Source: CAZPMO01 sp964587515
GTDB taxonomy: Bacteria; Pseudomonadota; Alphaproteobacteria; MPNO01
Length of the DNA: 25,351 nucleotides
Assembly (NCBI GenBank): GCA_964587515.1
Contig: CAZPMO010000059.1
Span: 1-25,351, forward strand
Direction of reading: 5' to 3'
Shown here: positions 1-6,864 of the stretch, piece after piece
Layout of the letters: the number at the start of each line of letters is the position of its first letter
How positions within the stretch are numbered: the first letter of the stretch is position 1
Translations under genes and position numbers: made by a program
Notes under the pieces: model-generated
Told to the model about the DNA's origin: nothing
What the model saw: the letters and a program-made list of their open reading frames with translations, nothing else
The model's database searches: none

Positions 1-1
1 A

Positions 2-559
2 ACAGCGCCAACAATACCCGTCCACCCCAAATCACCCCCCACGCAAAGGTCTCCATTCGAGGCAATTCAATATGGCGGCATCCCGGTTATCGCCGCCCTG
101 AAGGGTTCGGTAATGGGCGGCGGGCTGGAACTCGCGGCCGCGACCCATGTGCGGGTCGCCGAGCCCAGTACCGTGTATCAGCTTCCCGAAATCGGTCTCG
201 GCATCTTCCCGGGCGGCGGCGCCTCGGTTCGGGTCAGCCGCATCGTCGGCGCCGGGCGCTGCGTCGAGATGATGCTGACCGCGCGCCGGCTCACCGCCGA
301 TGAAGGCCAGGCGCTCGGCCTGTCCCATTATCTGGTGGATGACGGTGCGGGCTTCGACAAGGCGCTTGAACTGGCGGGACGCATCGCCGCGAACCCGGCC
401 TTCGCCAACGCCACCATCGTCAACGCGGTCTCGCGCATCGCCGACATGTCGGTGTCCGACGGTCTTTTCGCCGAATCCATGGCCACCGCCCTGACCCAGG
501 CCAGCACCGAAGCGCAATCCCGTATACAAGGCTTCCTCGACAAGCGCGCGGGGAAATAG
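2..559 (+). CDS. Enoyl-CoA hydratase/isomerase (crotonase) family protein, 5' incomplete
   Basis: The 3' part of a crotonase-superfamily enzyme, a family that hydrates or isomerises acyl-CoA thioesters using an oxyanion hole. The frame is open to the left edge. Recognisable homology starts near position 56 (FEAIQYGGIPVIAALKG) and includes the second oxyanion-hole segment GSVMGGGLELAAATHVRVAE and the downstream block YQLPEIGLGIFPGGGASVRV, so roughly the last 165 residues are real. The first ~18 codons (2-55) are proline-rich, do not look like crotonase, and may be a contig-end artefact. The first oxyanion strand (usually A-G-x-D-L) is missing. An internal ATG at 113 would start in the middle of the fold and is not a credible start. 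The stop is TAG at 557-559. Substrate cannot be inferred. Family call is firm; the left boundary is not. Confidence 0.85.
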   Translation, partial: TAPTIPVHPKSPPTQRSPFEAIQYGGIPVIAALKGSVMGGGLELAAATHVRVAEPSTVYQLPEIGLGIFPGGGASVRVSRIVGAGRCVEMMLTARRLTADEGQALGLSHYLVDDGAGFDKALELAGRIAANPAFANATIVNAVSRIADMSVSDGLFAESMATALTQASTEAQSRIQGFLDKRAGK

Positions 560-591
560 TCCGGGAGAACGCCCACAGCAACCACAACTGA

Positions 592-699
592 ATGTAGGGG
601 CGGGTTTCAAACCCGCCCGGCGGTCGCGCCATTACGCCCGGCGATCAAAATCTAGCTTGATCGTTCGGCTTCGGGCGGGTTTGAAACCCGCCCCTACAT
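592..699. repeat. 108-bp inverted-repeat element with palindromic arms (REP/MITE-like)
   Basis: Positions 592-619 and 672-699 are perfect 28-bp inverted repeats starting ATGTAGGGGCGGG and ending in the complement CCCGCCCCTACAT. Each arm is itself a near-perfect palindrome: GGGCGGGTTT, one spacer base, AAACCCGCCC. Inside lies a smaller inverted repeat, CGATCAA (642-648) with TTGATCG (657-663). It sits between the convergent ends of the crotonase gene and the Rieske oxygenase gene, the usual place for REP/BIME-type elements, and could also act as a bidirectional transcription barrier. No coding content is seen. The structure is directly visible; the assignment to a mobile or REP family is inference. 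Confidence 0.9.
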
Positions 700-757
700 C
701 AAATAGAAATTCCGCATAAAGCAGATCAGGCATCTCCGGGAACGATAATCCCGCCTT

Positions 758-1792
758 TTATGCCTCGACCGTCTTTTCGTCGCGAACTCGGCGACTGACC
801 TTGTGACGAAACATCCCGGCGGCGCCGTCGAGTTCGAGACCGACCCGTCCGCCGGCGCCGCCATGGCGTTCCTCTTCGGTCTGGATCGCCTCCAGAATGA
901 TCTTGTCCTCGGCGAAGGCGATGCGGAACTGCTCGCTGATGCCGTCGCCGACGCTGTCGTCATCAACTCCGAAATTCCGCACATGCAGCCAGTAATCGAA
1001 GGTCGAGCTTTCGGTCTCCGGCGTCATGAAATGGCAAGAAAAGACCTGGATGCAGTCGTCGCGATTTCCTTCCATCGCGCCGGCCCCGGCCGCGGCGGTG
1101 CCGAAATCGATGATCGCGATCGAGGGGACATGCATATGATAGATTTGCCAGCGGTCGACCTTGCCGGAAAAATTACCAAACACCTTGATGAACCCGATCG
1201 GATCGCTCGACGGCGACCACCGGGTAGTGCTGACGAGATTCTCGGACTCTACCCATTCCACCGGCACTTCCTCGTGTTCGGCGTTGCCGAGCGTGGTCGG
1301 GTGAACGAAGCTGACATGCGAGGGATCGGTGAGGTTGTCGGCCAACAGCAGGTAGTTCGCCTTGACGTGGAGCGCGTCGCCATGGCCGACGCCCCATTCC
1401 GGCTGATGATACTGCGGCAGGTCGTAAATCTCGGACGCGTCGGCAAGCGCGGGATCGCCCATCCATATCCATACCAGCCCGAGTTTCTCGGAGACCGGAT
1501 AGCTTCTGACCGTGGCGTTGGGCGGAATGGACTCCTGGACCGGTATGGTGACGCAGGCCCCGGTGCAGTCGAACGTCATGCCGTGATAGCCGCATTCCAC
1601 CGTGTCGCCCTTCAGTCGTCCCAGCGACAGCGGCAGATAACGGTGCGGGCACAAATCGCGGAGCGCCGCCGGGTCGCCGTCCTCCTTGCGGTAGAGCACG
1701 ATATCCTCGCCGAGGACGGTGCGGCGGACCAAGGAGCGGTCGAGGTTGCGCGACCACATCGCGACGTACCAGGCGTTATAGACGAACGGCAT
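758..1792 (-). CDS. Rieske [2Fe-2S] aromatic ring-hydroxylating / O-demethylating oxygenase subunit (VanA-like)
   Basis: Terminal oxygenase of the Rieske non-haem iron family, which inserts oxygen into or demethylates aromatic and related substrates using electrons from a separate reductase. At 344 aa it matches the vanillate-demethylase/phthalate-oxygenase alpha-only group. The Rieske cluster motif is C48-P-H50 ... C67-G-Y-H70. The mononuclear iron site is seen as D156-x2-H159-x4-H164, with a likely third acidic ligand near residue 296 (FAEDKIILEA). I chose the ATG at 1792 because AGGG lies 9 nt upstream and families of this type begin MPFVxNAWY; longer in-frame starts at 1801 and 1828 exist. 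No reductase or ferredoxin gene is adjacent, so the electron donor must be elsewhere. The pseudo-oxyR gene lies upstream on the same strand. Substrate unknown. Confidence 0.9.
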   Translation of the reverse strand: MPFVYNAWYVAMWSRNLDRSLVRRTVLGEDIVLYRKEDGDPAALRDLCPHRYLPLSLGRLKGDTVECGYHGMTFDCTGACVTIPVQESIPPNATVRSYPVSEKLGLVWIWMGDPALADASEIYDLPQYHQPEWGVGHGDALHVKANYLLLADNLTDPSHVSFVHPTTLGNAEHEEVPVEWVESENLVSTTRWSPSSDPIGFIKVFGNFSGKVDRWQIYHMHVPSIAIIDFGTAAAGAGAMEGNRDDCIQVFSCHFMTPETESSTFDYWLHVRNFGVDDDSVGDGISEQFRIAFAEDKIILEAIQTEEERHGGAGGRVGLELDGAAGMFRHKVSRRVRDEKTVEA

Positions 1793-1811
1793 GTGAATCA
1801 TCCCTGTTCCG

Positions 1812-1827
1812 TGCCGCGTCCGCGGCA
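1812..1827. promoter_or_regulatory. 16-bp palindrome upstream of the Rieske oxygenase gene
   Basis: TGCCGCG-TC-CGCGGCA is an inverted repeat (7-bp arms, 2-nt centre) 20 bp upstream of the chosen Rieske start. It could be an operator or a hairpin in the 5' leader. On the + strand it is followed by AATTTATT, so a weak terminator is another reading. No regulator can be named. Confidence 0.3.
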
Positions 1828-1865
1828 AATTTATTCCGTGAGAGTGCTATCGGGCTCTCCTCTTG

Positions 1866-2803
1866 TCAACGCGCGATGCGCGACCGTGGTGGCAGAGGGG
1901 TCGCCAGTTCCCCGCCGAGAATTTCCGCCAACAGTTCGAAATCGCCGGTGCGCGGCGACGCCGGACGCCAAGCGAGACCGATTTGGCGCGAAGAAGCGCC
2001 ATCCAGCGGCCGAGTCCGCAATCGCGTACCCCGCAAAATTCCGGCGTCGATCGCCATTTTCGGAAACAGGGTCAGCCCGAGTCCGTTGTCGACCATCAAC
2101 GCCAGGGTGTGAAGGCTTGATCCCTCGAACGCGGCGGCTTCCCCATCTCCCGCCGTCGCGCATGCCGCGAGCGCGTGATCGCGCAGGCAATGGCCCTCAC
2201 CGAGCAGCAATAGCTCCTCCTTCGCCAACGCTTCGGGTTTGATCTGTTCATGTAATTCGAATCCATGCCCTCTCGGGAATGCCGCCCAGAAAGGGTCCTC
2301 CGCGAAAAGCCGCGTTTCAAGCCGTCCGGTCGGATAGGGAAACGCCAGCAACAACAAATCGAGCTCTCCGCGCGACAGACCCTCGATTAGCCGCGCCGAC
2401 TGGTCTTCGTGGAGATAAAGCCGCAGTCCAGGATAGGTCTTTCTCAGGCTCGGCATTATCCGTGGCAACAAAAACGGCGCGATCGTGGGAATTACCCCGA
2501 GCCGCAAATCCCCTGTAACGGCCCTTCCGATCCCGCGACGAGATCGACAATATCGTTGACGTCCAGCAAGGTTCGACGGGCCCGCGCCGTTACGTCCTCG
2601 CCGAGCTGGGTCATCATCACCGATCGTTTCGTGCGTTCGATCAGAACCCTGCCAAGGATCGATTCCAGTTCCTTGATGCTGGCGCTGAGACTCGACTGGG
2701 TCACGAAACAAGCTTCGGCGGCGCGGCCGAAATGGCCGTGTTCCGCCACGGCCACCAGATGTCGTAGCTGCCGTAAGGACGGCAGAGCTTTTGAAACCGC
2801 CAT
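1866..2803 (-). pseudogene. oxyR: OxyR-type LysR regulator interrupted by a frameshift
   Basis: A LysR-family regulator most like OxyR, the hydrogen-peroxide sensor that activates catalase and peroxiredoxin genes. The N-terminal winged helix-turn-helix (GHFGRAAEACFVTQSSLSAS) is read in one frame from the ATG at 2803; an earlier ATG at 2836 is possible. The effector domain (GDLRLGVIPTIAPFLLPRI onward) is read in another frame. The switch falls at about 2513-2518, where one base appears to be missing: the frames meet at GPL|TGDLRLG. Repairing it gives about 312 aa, normal for OxyR. Both redox cysteines are present in GEGHCLRDHALAAC (codons 2187-2189 and 2160-2162, nine residues apart as in E. 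coli C199/C208). As written, translation stops soon after the DNA-binding domain. Either a true lesion or an assembly error. It is divergent from a damaged peroxiredoxin gene. Confidence 0.85.
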
Positions 2804-2815
2804 TTCCCGGGAAAT
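2802..2815. promoter_or_regulatory. 14-bp perfect palindrome over the oxyR start codon
   Basis: ATTTCCCGGGAAAT is a perfect palindrome whose left end overlaps the proposed oxyR ATG (2801-2803, minus strand). LysR regulators commonly repress their own gene by binding near its start, so an autoregulatory site is possible. The sequence is not a recognised OxyR consensus and could be chance. Confidence 0.25.
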
Positions 2816-2926
2816 CCAATAATTCGGAAAAACCACTTAATTATATCTTTTTTACTCGTTTTACGAATATATATATCAATCAACTAAATTAGTGGGGAAC
2901 AGGCCAAGCAAGGCCACGCAGAGGAG
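2816..2926. promoter_or_regulatory. AT-rich divergent promoter region between oxyR and peroxiredoxin
   Basis: This spacer is strikingly AT-rich (for example ACGAATATATATATCAATC near 2861-2880) compared with its surroundings. It must hold the promoters of both divergent genes, and OxyR normally binds such a shared region. I could not fit a convincing four-part OxyR motif or a confident -35/-10 pair by eye. A good ribosome site for the peroxiredoxin, GGAGATGATT, follows at about 2923-2932. Confidence 0.45.
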
Positions 2927-2932
2927 ATGATT

Positions 2933-3406
2933 ATGACCAAGGTTCCCTAGGCAATTTTTAAGACCCGCATCCGCAACGAAGATATCGAGGGTCCCAATCC
3001 ATCCGAATGGAAAGATCTGACGACCAAGATGATATTCCACGGCAAGCGCGTGGTGGTGTTCTCCTTGCCCGGTGCGTTCACGCCGACTTGCTCGACCTCT
3101 CACCTCCCGCGCTACGAGGAACTCCATGACGAATTCAAGGCTCTGGGCATCGACCAGATTATTTGCCTGTCCGTCAACGACGCCTTCGTGATGTATCAGT
3201 GGGGGCTGTCCCAAAAAGCGAAAAATGTCTTTCTGTTGCCCGACGGCAACGGAGAATTCACCCGCAAGATGGGCATGTTGGTCGGCGCGACAACTGGTGG
3301 AATGGTCCCACGAATTCGTGACGCCGCCACACAATTGCTTCTGGTATATCGATATCAAAGTGCTCGGCATCGAAACGAGAGAGGCAACGACATATGGGGC
3401 AAATAA
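2933..3406 (+). pseudogene. Peroxiredoxin (Prx5/AhpE-like, PMP20 type) with early stop and lost C-terminus
   Basis: A thiol peroxidase of the peroxiredoxin-5 group, which reduces H2O2 and organic peroxides. Reading from ATG 2933 behind a strong Shine-Dalgarno gives M-T-K-V-P and then TAG at 2948-2950. The same frame resumes at once with the expected family N-terminus (AIFKTRIRNEDIEGPNPSEW), then GKRVVVFSLPGAFTPTC with the peroxidatic Cys, LSVNDAFVMYQWG and LLPDGNGEFTRKMGMLV, ending at about 3283. The last ~45-50 residues normal for the family (from the usual GxRSWRYSMLV block on) are absent. The frame instead runs through unrelated sequence to 3406. An internal ATG at 3029 could give only a protein lacking the first strand. 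Divergent oxyR is also broken, so the unit looks decayed or mis-assembled. Confidence 0.85.
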
Positions 3407-4473
3407 TCCGCAGCGGGTTTACTGGGTTGATCGCGATATGGACCGTCGCCGCCCTGACTGGGAACGGTGTCGCCGCGATCCAGGGAAGAATTCCCATTGA
3501 GATCGAGAACGACTGGAATTACGCCTCGGACGATTTCAGCGCCGAGCATAACCAGCTTTTCACAAAGACCGAGCCCGAGATCACCATCCGCTTCGCTCCC
3601 GGGTGGTCGCTGTTTGCATTAGGGGTGCTGGCACCGACCCGCGATCCCGGCCCGCGTGAGGATCGTGCATTCGAGGATCATGGGATCTTCGTGGAAGAGC
3701 TGTATGCGCGTTATGAAAGCGGAGCGTTCTCCGTCAAGGCCGGCAAGTTCACGCCCAATTTCGGCATTGCCTGGGGCGCGACGCCGGGCGTCTTCGGTTC
3801 CGATATCGCCGAAGCCAATTACGAATTCAGCGAACGCATCGGTTTCGGCGGCGCGCTGAGCTCGGGGTCCGGTGCCACGGGACGGCATACTGTCTCCTCC
3901 AGTTTGTTTTTCCTCGACACTACGCCGCTATACCAATCGCTGGGGCAAGGCCGGGCGCCGGCGACCAGGAATCGCGCCGACGGTGGCGTGTCCAACACTG
4001 AAAGCCTTTCGTCATTCGCAATCGCGCTCGACGGCGGTGAGTTCGAAACGTTGCCGGGACTGCACTACCATATCGCTCATATCCGTCAGGCGCGCGGCGA
4101 GGGCGGCGACAAAGACGAGCGTGGCTTCGCTATCGCCGTCACGCACAAGATCAAGCTGGATGACGAAACCACCGTCACACCCCTGGTGGAGTTTGTCCGT
4201 CTCTCCGACGCCGAGGGCGTCGCCGACACCGACCGTGATTTGTTGACGGCTGCGGCGGCTCTCGAGTGGCGCGACTGGAACGTCGCGCTTTCCTATACCG
4301 GGCGCTCCACCGACGCTGCCGGTGTGACCACCGACGACACTCATTTTCAAGTTTCGGCCGGCTACGTCTTCGATATTGGCGTCGGAATAGACGTCGCATG
4401 GCTGATCGATGAGACCGACAATGTGGAAACACGCACCATCGGCCTGCGGCTTTCCTACGAAATCGGTTTCTGA
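3394..4473 (+). CDS. Outer-membrane beta-barrel porin-like protein
   Basis: A 359-aa secreted protein that looks like a Gram-negative outer-membrane barrel. The first ~27 residues form a signal peptide (positive start MGQIIR, hydrophobic core GLIAIWTVAAL, small residues GVAA before IQG). The rest alternates polar and hydrophobic residues in many short strands, for example FSVKAGKFTPNFGIAWGATPG and NVALSYTGRS. It ends in LRLSYEIGF, a C-terminal aromatic typical of barrels inserted by the BAM machinery. The ATG at 3394 has GAGAGG about 9 nt upstream. It overlaps the remnant peroxiredoxin frame by 13 bp. The EthD gene follows after 63 bp, so transport of a small organic substrate is plausible but not shown. 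No specific porin family is recognised. Confidence 0.75.
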   Translation: MGQIIRSGFTGLIAIWTVAALTGNGVAAIQGRIPIEIENDWNYASDDFSAEHNQLFTKTEPEITIRFAPGWSLFALGVLAPTRDPGPREDRAFEDHGIFVEELYARYESGAFSVKAGKFTPNFGIAWGATPGVFGSDIAEANYEFSERIGFGGALSSGSGATGRHTVSSSLFFLDTTPLYQSLGQGRAPATRNRADGGVSNTESLSSFAIALDGGEFETLPGLHYHIAHIRQARGEGGDKDERGFAIAVTHKIKLDDETTVTPLVEFVRLSDAEGVADTDRDLLTAAAALEWRDWNVALSYTGRSTDAAGVTTDDTHFQVSAGYVFDIGVGIDVAWLIDETDNVETRTIGLRLSYEIGF

Positions 4474-4536
4474 TCGCCGTTGCCGCGTGCCGTCAAACGG
4501 CGAACAATGGCGGACCGGAACAGGAAGAGAGGCCCG

Positions 4537-4872
4537 ATGTCCGTATCTTATTTCGTTCGCTATCGTGGAGAGGCCGAGGACAAGGACGCCTTCCTCGATT
4601 ATTACCGCAATGCCCACGCGCCGCTGCTGTGGCGATTTCCCGGCCTTCAGGGGCTGGATTTGCATCACGGGATCGAAAGCCACGATGCGTTTCCGGTCAC
4701 GCCCGATGATACGATGCTGCTGGCGCGCATGGTGTTCGGCTCGGTAGACGACCTCGACCGCGCGCTGGTCTCCGAAGCGCGGGCCCGGGCGCGCGATGAT
4801 TTCGCCCGCATGCCGGCGTTCGCGGGCGATATTACCCACCAGGCAATGCGCATCGAGACGATCGGACGATGA
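4537..4872 (+). CDS. EthD-domain protein (dimeric alpha+beta barrel)
   Basis: A 111-aa protein resembling the EthD family of small dimeric ferredoxin-fold proteins, found beside catabolic oxidoreductases and in some cases needed for ether or dye degradation; the biochemical role is usually unclear. Visible features are the opening strand VSYFVRYRGEAEDKDAFLDY, the YRNAHAPLLWRFPGL segment (family-typical H near the start of a helix) and a second strand-helix repeat around MLLARMVFGSVDDLDRAL. The start at 4537 is chosen because GGAAGAGAGG lies just upstream and the fold begins there; in-frame ATGs at 4480 and 4507 would add a basic tail. The stop overlaps the next gene's start (ATGA, 4869-4872), implying translational coupling to the flavin oxidoreductase. 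Confidence 0.75.
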   Translation: MSVSYFVRYRGEAEDKDAFLDYYRNAHAPLLWRFPGLQGLDLHHGIESHDAFPVTPDDTMLLARMVFGSVDDLDRALVSEARARARDDFARMPAFAGDITHQAMRIETIGR

Positions 4873-5981
4873 CCGAAGACCGACGGCGGATTCTCAAACG
4901 CGATGGCGACCCGCATTTATTCCATCCGATCGAATTCCGGTCGGTCGAGGCGCGTAACCGCATCGCGCTGTCGCCCATGTGCCAGTACTGCGCCACCGAC
5001 GGGATGCCCGATGACTGGCATTTCGTTCATCTGGGCGCGCGGGCGCAGGGCGGCGCGGGCATCGTGTTCACCGAAGCCACCCATGTGGAGGCGCGCGGAC
5101 GCATCACGCCCGCCTGCCTCGGCTTGTGGAACGACGCGCAGCGCGATGCGTTTCGCCGCATCGTGGATTTCATCGCGGCGCGCGGCGCGGTTCCCGCCAT
5201 TCAGCTCGCCCATGCCGGACGCAAGGCCTCGGTCTCGCGTCCCTGGGAAGGCACGCGACCGCTGAGCCCCGACGACGGCGGCTGGCCGACCGTTGCGCCC
5301 TCGCCCCTCCCCTATAGCGATGACCACGGTGTCCCGGAGGCGCTGGATGCGAACGGCATCAAAACCGTGCTCGATGCCTTCGCGGCGGCCACGCGGCGCG
5401 CGCGCGAAGCGGGGTTCAAGCTGATCGAACTGCATTGCGCGCATGGCTATCTGGCGCATGAATTCCTGTCGCCGCTGAGCAACCGGCGCGGGGATTCATA
5501 TGGCGGCGATCTCGCCGGGCGCGCGCGCTTTCTGATGGAGAGCATCGACGCGGTGCGCGGCGAATGGCCCGGTGAGCTGCCGCTGTTCATCCGCCTGTCC
5601 TGTACCGAGTGGGTAGAGGGCGGCTGGGATCTGGCTCAATCGGTCGAACTGGCCCGATTACTGAAGGCGCGCGGCGATGTCGATCTGATCGACTGTTCGT
5701 CGGGCGGCAACGCGTCCGGTCAGCGGATTCCGACCTATCCCGGCTATCAGGTGGCGTTCGCCGACGCCATTCGGCGGGAGAGCGGCATGGCGACCGCCGC
5801 GGTCGGACTGCTGAACAGCCCCGACATGGCGGAGGAGATTATCGCGAACGGCCGCGCCGATCTGGTGGTGCTGGGTCGCGCGATGCTGAACGATCCGAAT
5901 TGGCCGCTGCACGCGGCGCGCGCGCTCAACGCCGAAAATGTCGACTGGCCGATGCAGTACGAAAGAGGGAATATTTACTGA
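4869..5981 (+). CDS. NADH:flavin oxidoreductase, old yellow enzyme family (YqjM/xenobiotic-reductase type)
   Basis: A 370-aa FMN-dependent ene-reductase that uses NAD(P)H to reduce activated C=C bonds of enones, nitro compounds or similar. It belongs to the thermophilic-like/YqjM class: C38 and Y40 in SPMCQY (the flavin-tuning cysteine), the substrate-anchoring pair H189-x2-H192 in ELHCAHGYLAHEFLSP with Y194, and the phosphate-binding end DLVVLGRAMLNDPNWP. Length is normal or slightly long for YqjM-like enzymes owing to ~15 extra N-terminal residues. It overlaps the EthD gene by 4 bp and lies downstream of the porin, so these three probably form one transcript for uptake and reduction of an unsaturated or aromatic compound. 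It ends 3 bp from the convergent coiled-coil gene. Confidence 0.92.
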   Translation: MTEDRRRILKRDGDPHLFHPIEFRSVEARNRIALSPMCQYCATDGMPDDWHFVHLGARAQGGAGIVFTEATHVEARGRITPACLGLWNDAQRDAFRRIVDFIAARGAVPAIQLAHAGRKASVSRPWEGTRPLSPDDGGWPTVAPSPLPYSDDHGVPEALDANGIKTVLDAFAAATRRAREAGFKLIELHCAHGYLAHEFLSPLSNRRGDSYGGDLAGRARFLMESIDAVRGEWPGELPLFIRLSCTEWVEGGWDLAQSVELARLLKARGDVDLIDCSSGGNASGQRIPTYPGYQVAFADAIRRESGMATAAVGLLNSPDMAEEIIANGRADLVVLGRAMLNDPNWPLHAARALNAENVDWPMQYERGNIY

Positions 5982-5984
5982 ACG

Positions 5985-6851
5985 TCAGGCGACGCGTTCG
6001 GAGGATTCCGGATCGATTTCAATTTCGTCGTCTGAATTCGAGCCACCGCCCAATGACTTGGCGGCCGCTTTTTCGAGGCGCTCCATCATCTCTCGGATGC
6101 TGGCCTCGGTGGTTTCGTTCTCGGGACCGGTTTCCGCCATCTCGGCATCGCTTTTCGCTATGTCGAGATCGGCGGCCACGGCGTCGACCAGCTCATCGAC
6201 GTCGAGCAGCTCTTCCGCCTCTTCCAGCAACGCCTCGATATCGGGCATAGCCGATTCCTGCTCCATGACCGCGGGCTGTTCGGAGCCTGCGTCGTCGTCA
6301 TTGAGGTTCAGCGCGGCGGTGATCGCCTGGCTGACTTCGTCGGGAATGTTTTCCGCCTCGATGGTCTGCTGCTCGCTCGCGAGCTCTTCTTCGGAAACGT
6401 CTTCGAACGTGGATCCGCCGAAAGCGATCTCGGCGGCTTCTTCCACGTCGTCTATTCCGGGCTGCTCATCCAGCATGGCGTCATGTGACGGGGAGGAAAC
6501 GTCTTCCGTCGCCGACCCTTCGGTTTCGTCTTCCGAGGACCAGGATTGCAGCAATTCCCTGGCCATATTGGAGGCCCGGAAGATGGGGTCGTCCTGTTCG
6601 CCGGACGGATCGCCGTCAATCATCAACACCAGGCGTTCGATGAGTTGCGAAAGCTCGGCATTGTCGCGGCCGAGCGCATCGATCCGCTGGTTGCAATGTT
6701 CGAGCTCTTCGGTGCGCGCGTTGAATTTCTGTTCGAGCTCTGCAAGGAACTGCGTAAGCGTCTGGTTCTGTTCGCGTCGCGCATCATACGACGACGACAG
6801 CTTGTCCACGGCCTCTTCGACCCTGGACCGGAGTTCGTCGATTTCGCTCAC
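5985..6851 (-). CDS. Acidic coiled-coil protein of unknown function
   Basis: A 288-aa protein I do not recognise. Residues ~1-80 form a long amphipathic helix with heptad-like spacing (IDELRSRVEEAVDKL ... LAELEQKFNARTEELEHC ... NAELSQLIERLVLMID), so a dimeric or trimeric coiled coil is likely. Residues ~90-220 are very rich in D, E and S and should be disordered. A second predicted helical stretch lies at ~205-265 (DIEALLEEAEELLDVDELV, then IREMMERLEKAAAKSLGGG), and the tail is DDEIEIDPESSERVA. There is no signal peptide, membrane segment or enzyme motif. The start is GTG at 6851: a perfect AAGGAG lies 7 nt upstream, whereas the upstream ATG at 6884 would place that site inside the gene. It is divergent from the 7036 gene. 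A scaffold or adaptor role is only a guess. Confidence 0.75.
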   Translation of the reverse strand: MSEIDELRSRVEEAVDKLSSSYDARREQNQTLTQFLAELEQKFNARTEELEHCNQRIDALGRDNAELSQLIERLVLMIDGDPSGEQDDPIFRASNMARELLQSWSSEDETEGSATEDVSSPSHDAMLDEQPGIDDVEEAAEIAFGGSTFEDVSEEELASEQQTIEAENIPDEVSQAITAALNLNDDDAGSEQPAVMEQESAMPDIEALLEEAEELLDVDELVDAVAADLDIAKSDAEMAETGPENETTEASIREMMERLEKAAAKSLGGGSNSDDEIEIDPESSERVA

Positions 6852-6858
6852 GTTTATG

Positions 6859-6864
6859 CTCCTT
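6859..6864 (-). promoter_or_regulatory. Shine-Dalgarno site fixing the GTG start of the coiled-coil gene
   Basis: Minus-strand AAGGAG followed by a 7-nt spacer and GTG at 6851-6849. It is the best match to the anti-SD in the neighbourhood and argues against the ATG 33 nt upstream. Confidence 0.75.

Noticed and set aside
1870..1882. CGCGC-GAT-GCGCG hairpin at the oxyR stop as a terminator
   Set aside because: The arms are part of the last codons and there is no T-run on the minus strand after it.
803..2242. A 479-codon open frame on the + strand across the Rieske and oxyR genes
   Set aside because: It is antisense to well-supported genes, has high Arg/Asp/Val composition typical of shadow frames in GC-rich DNA, and shows no domain.
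5982..5992. Ten-base match AACGTCAGGC at 5983 and 21811
   Set aside because: Both lie at convergent gene ends, but a single 10-mer shared between two places is expected by chance at this scale and the flanks differ.
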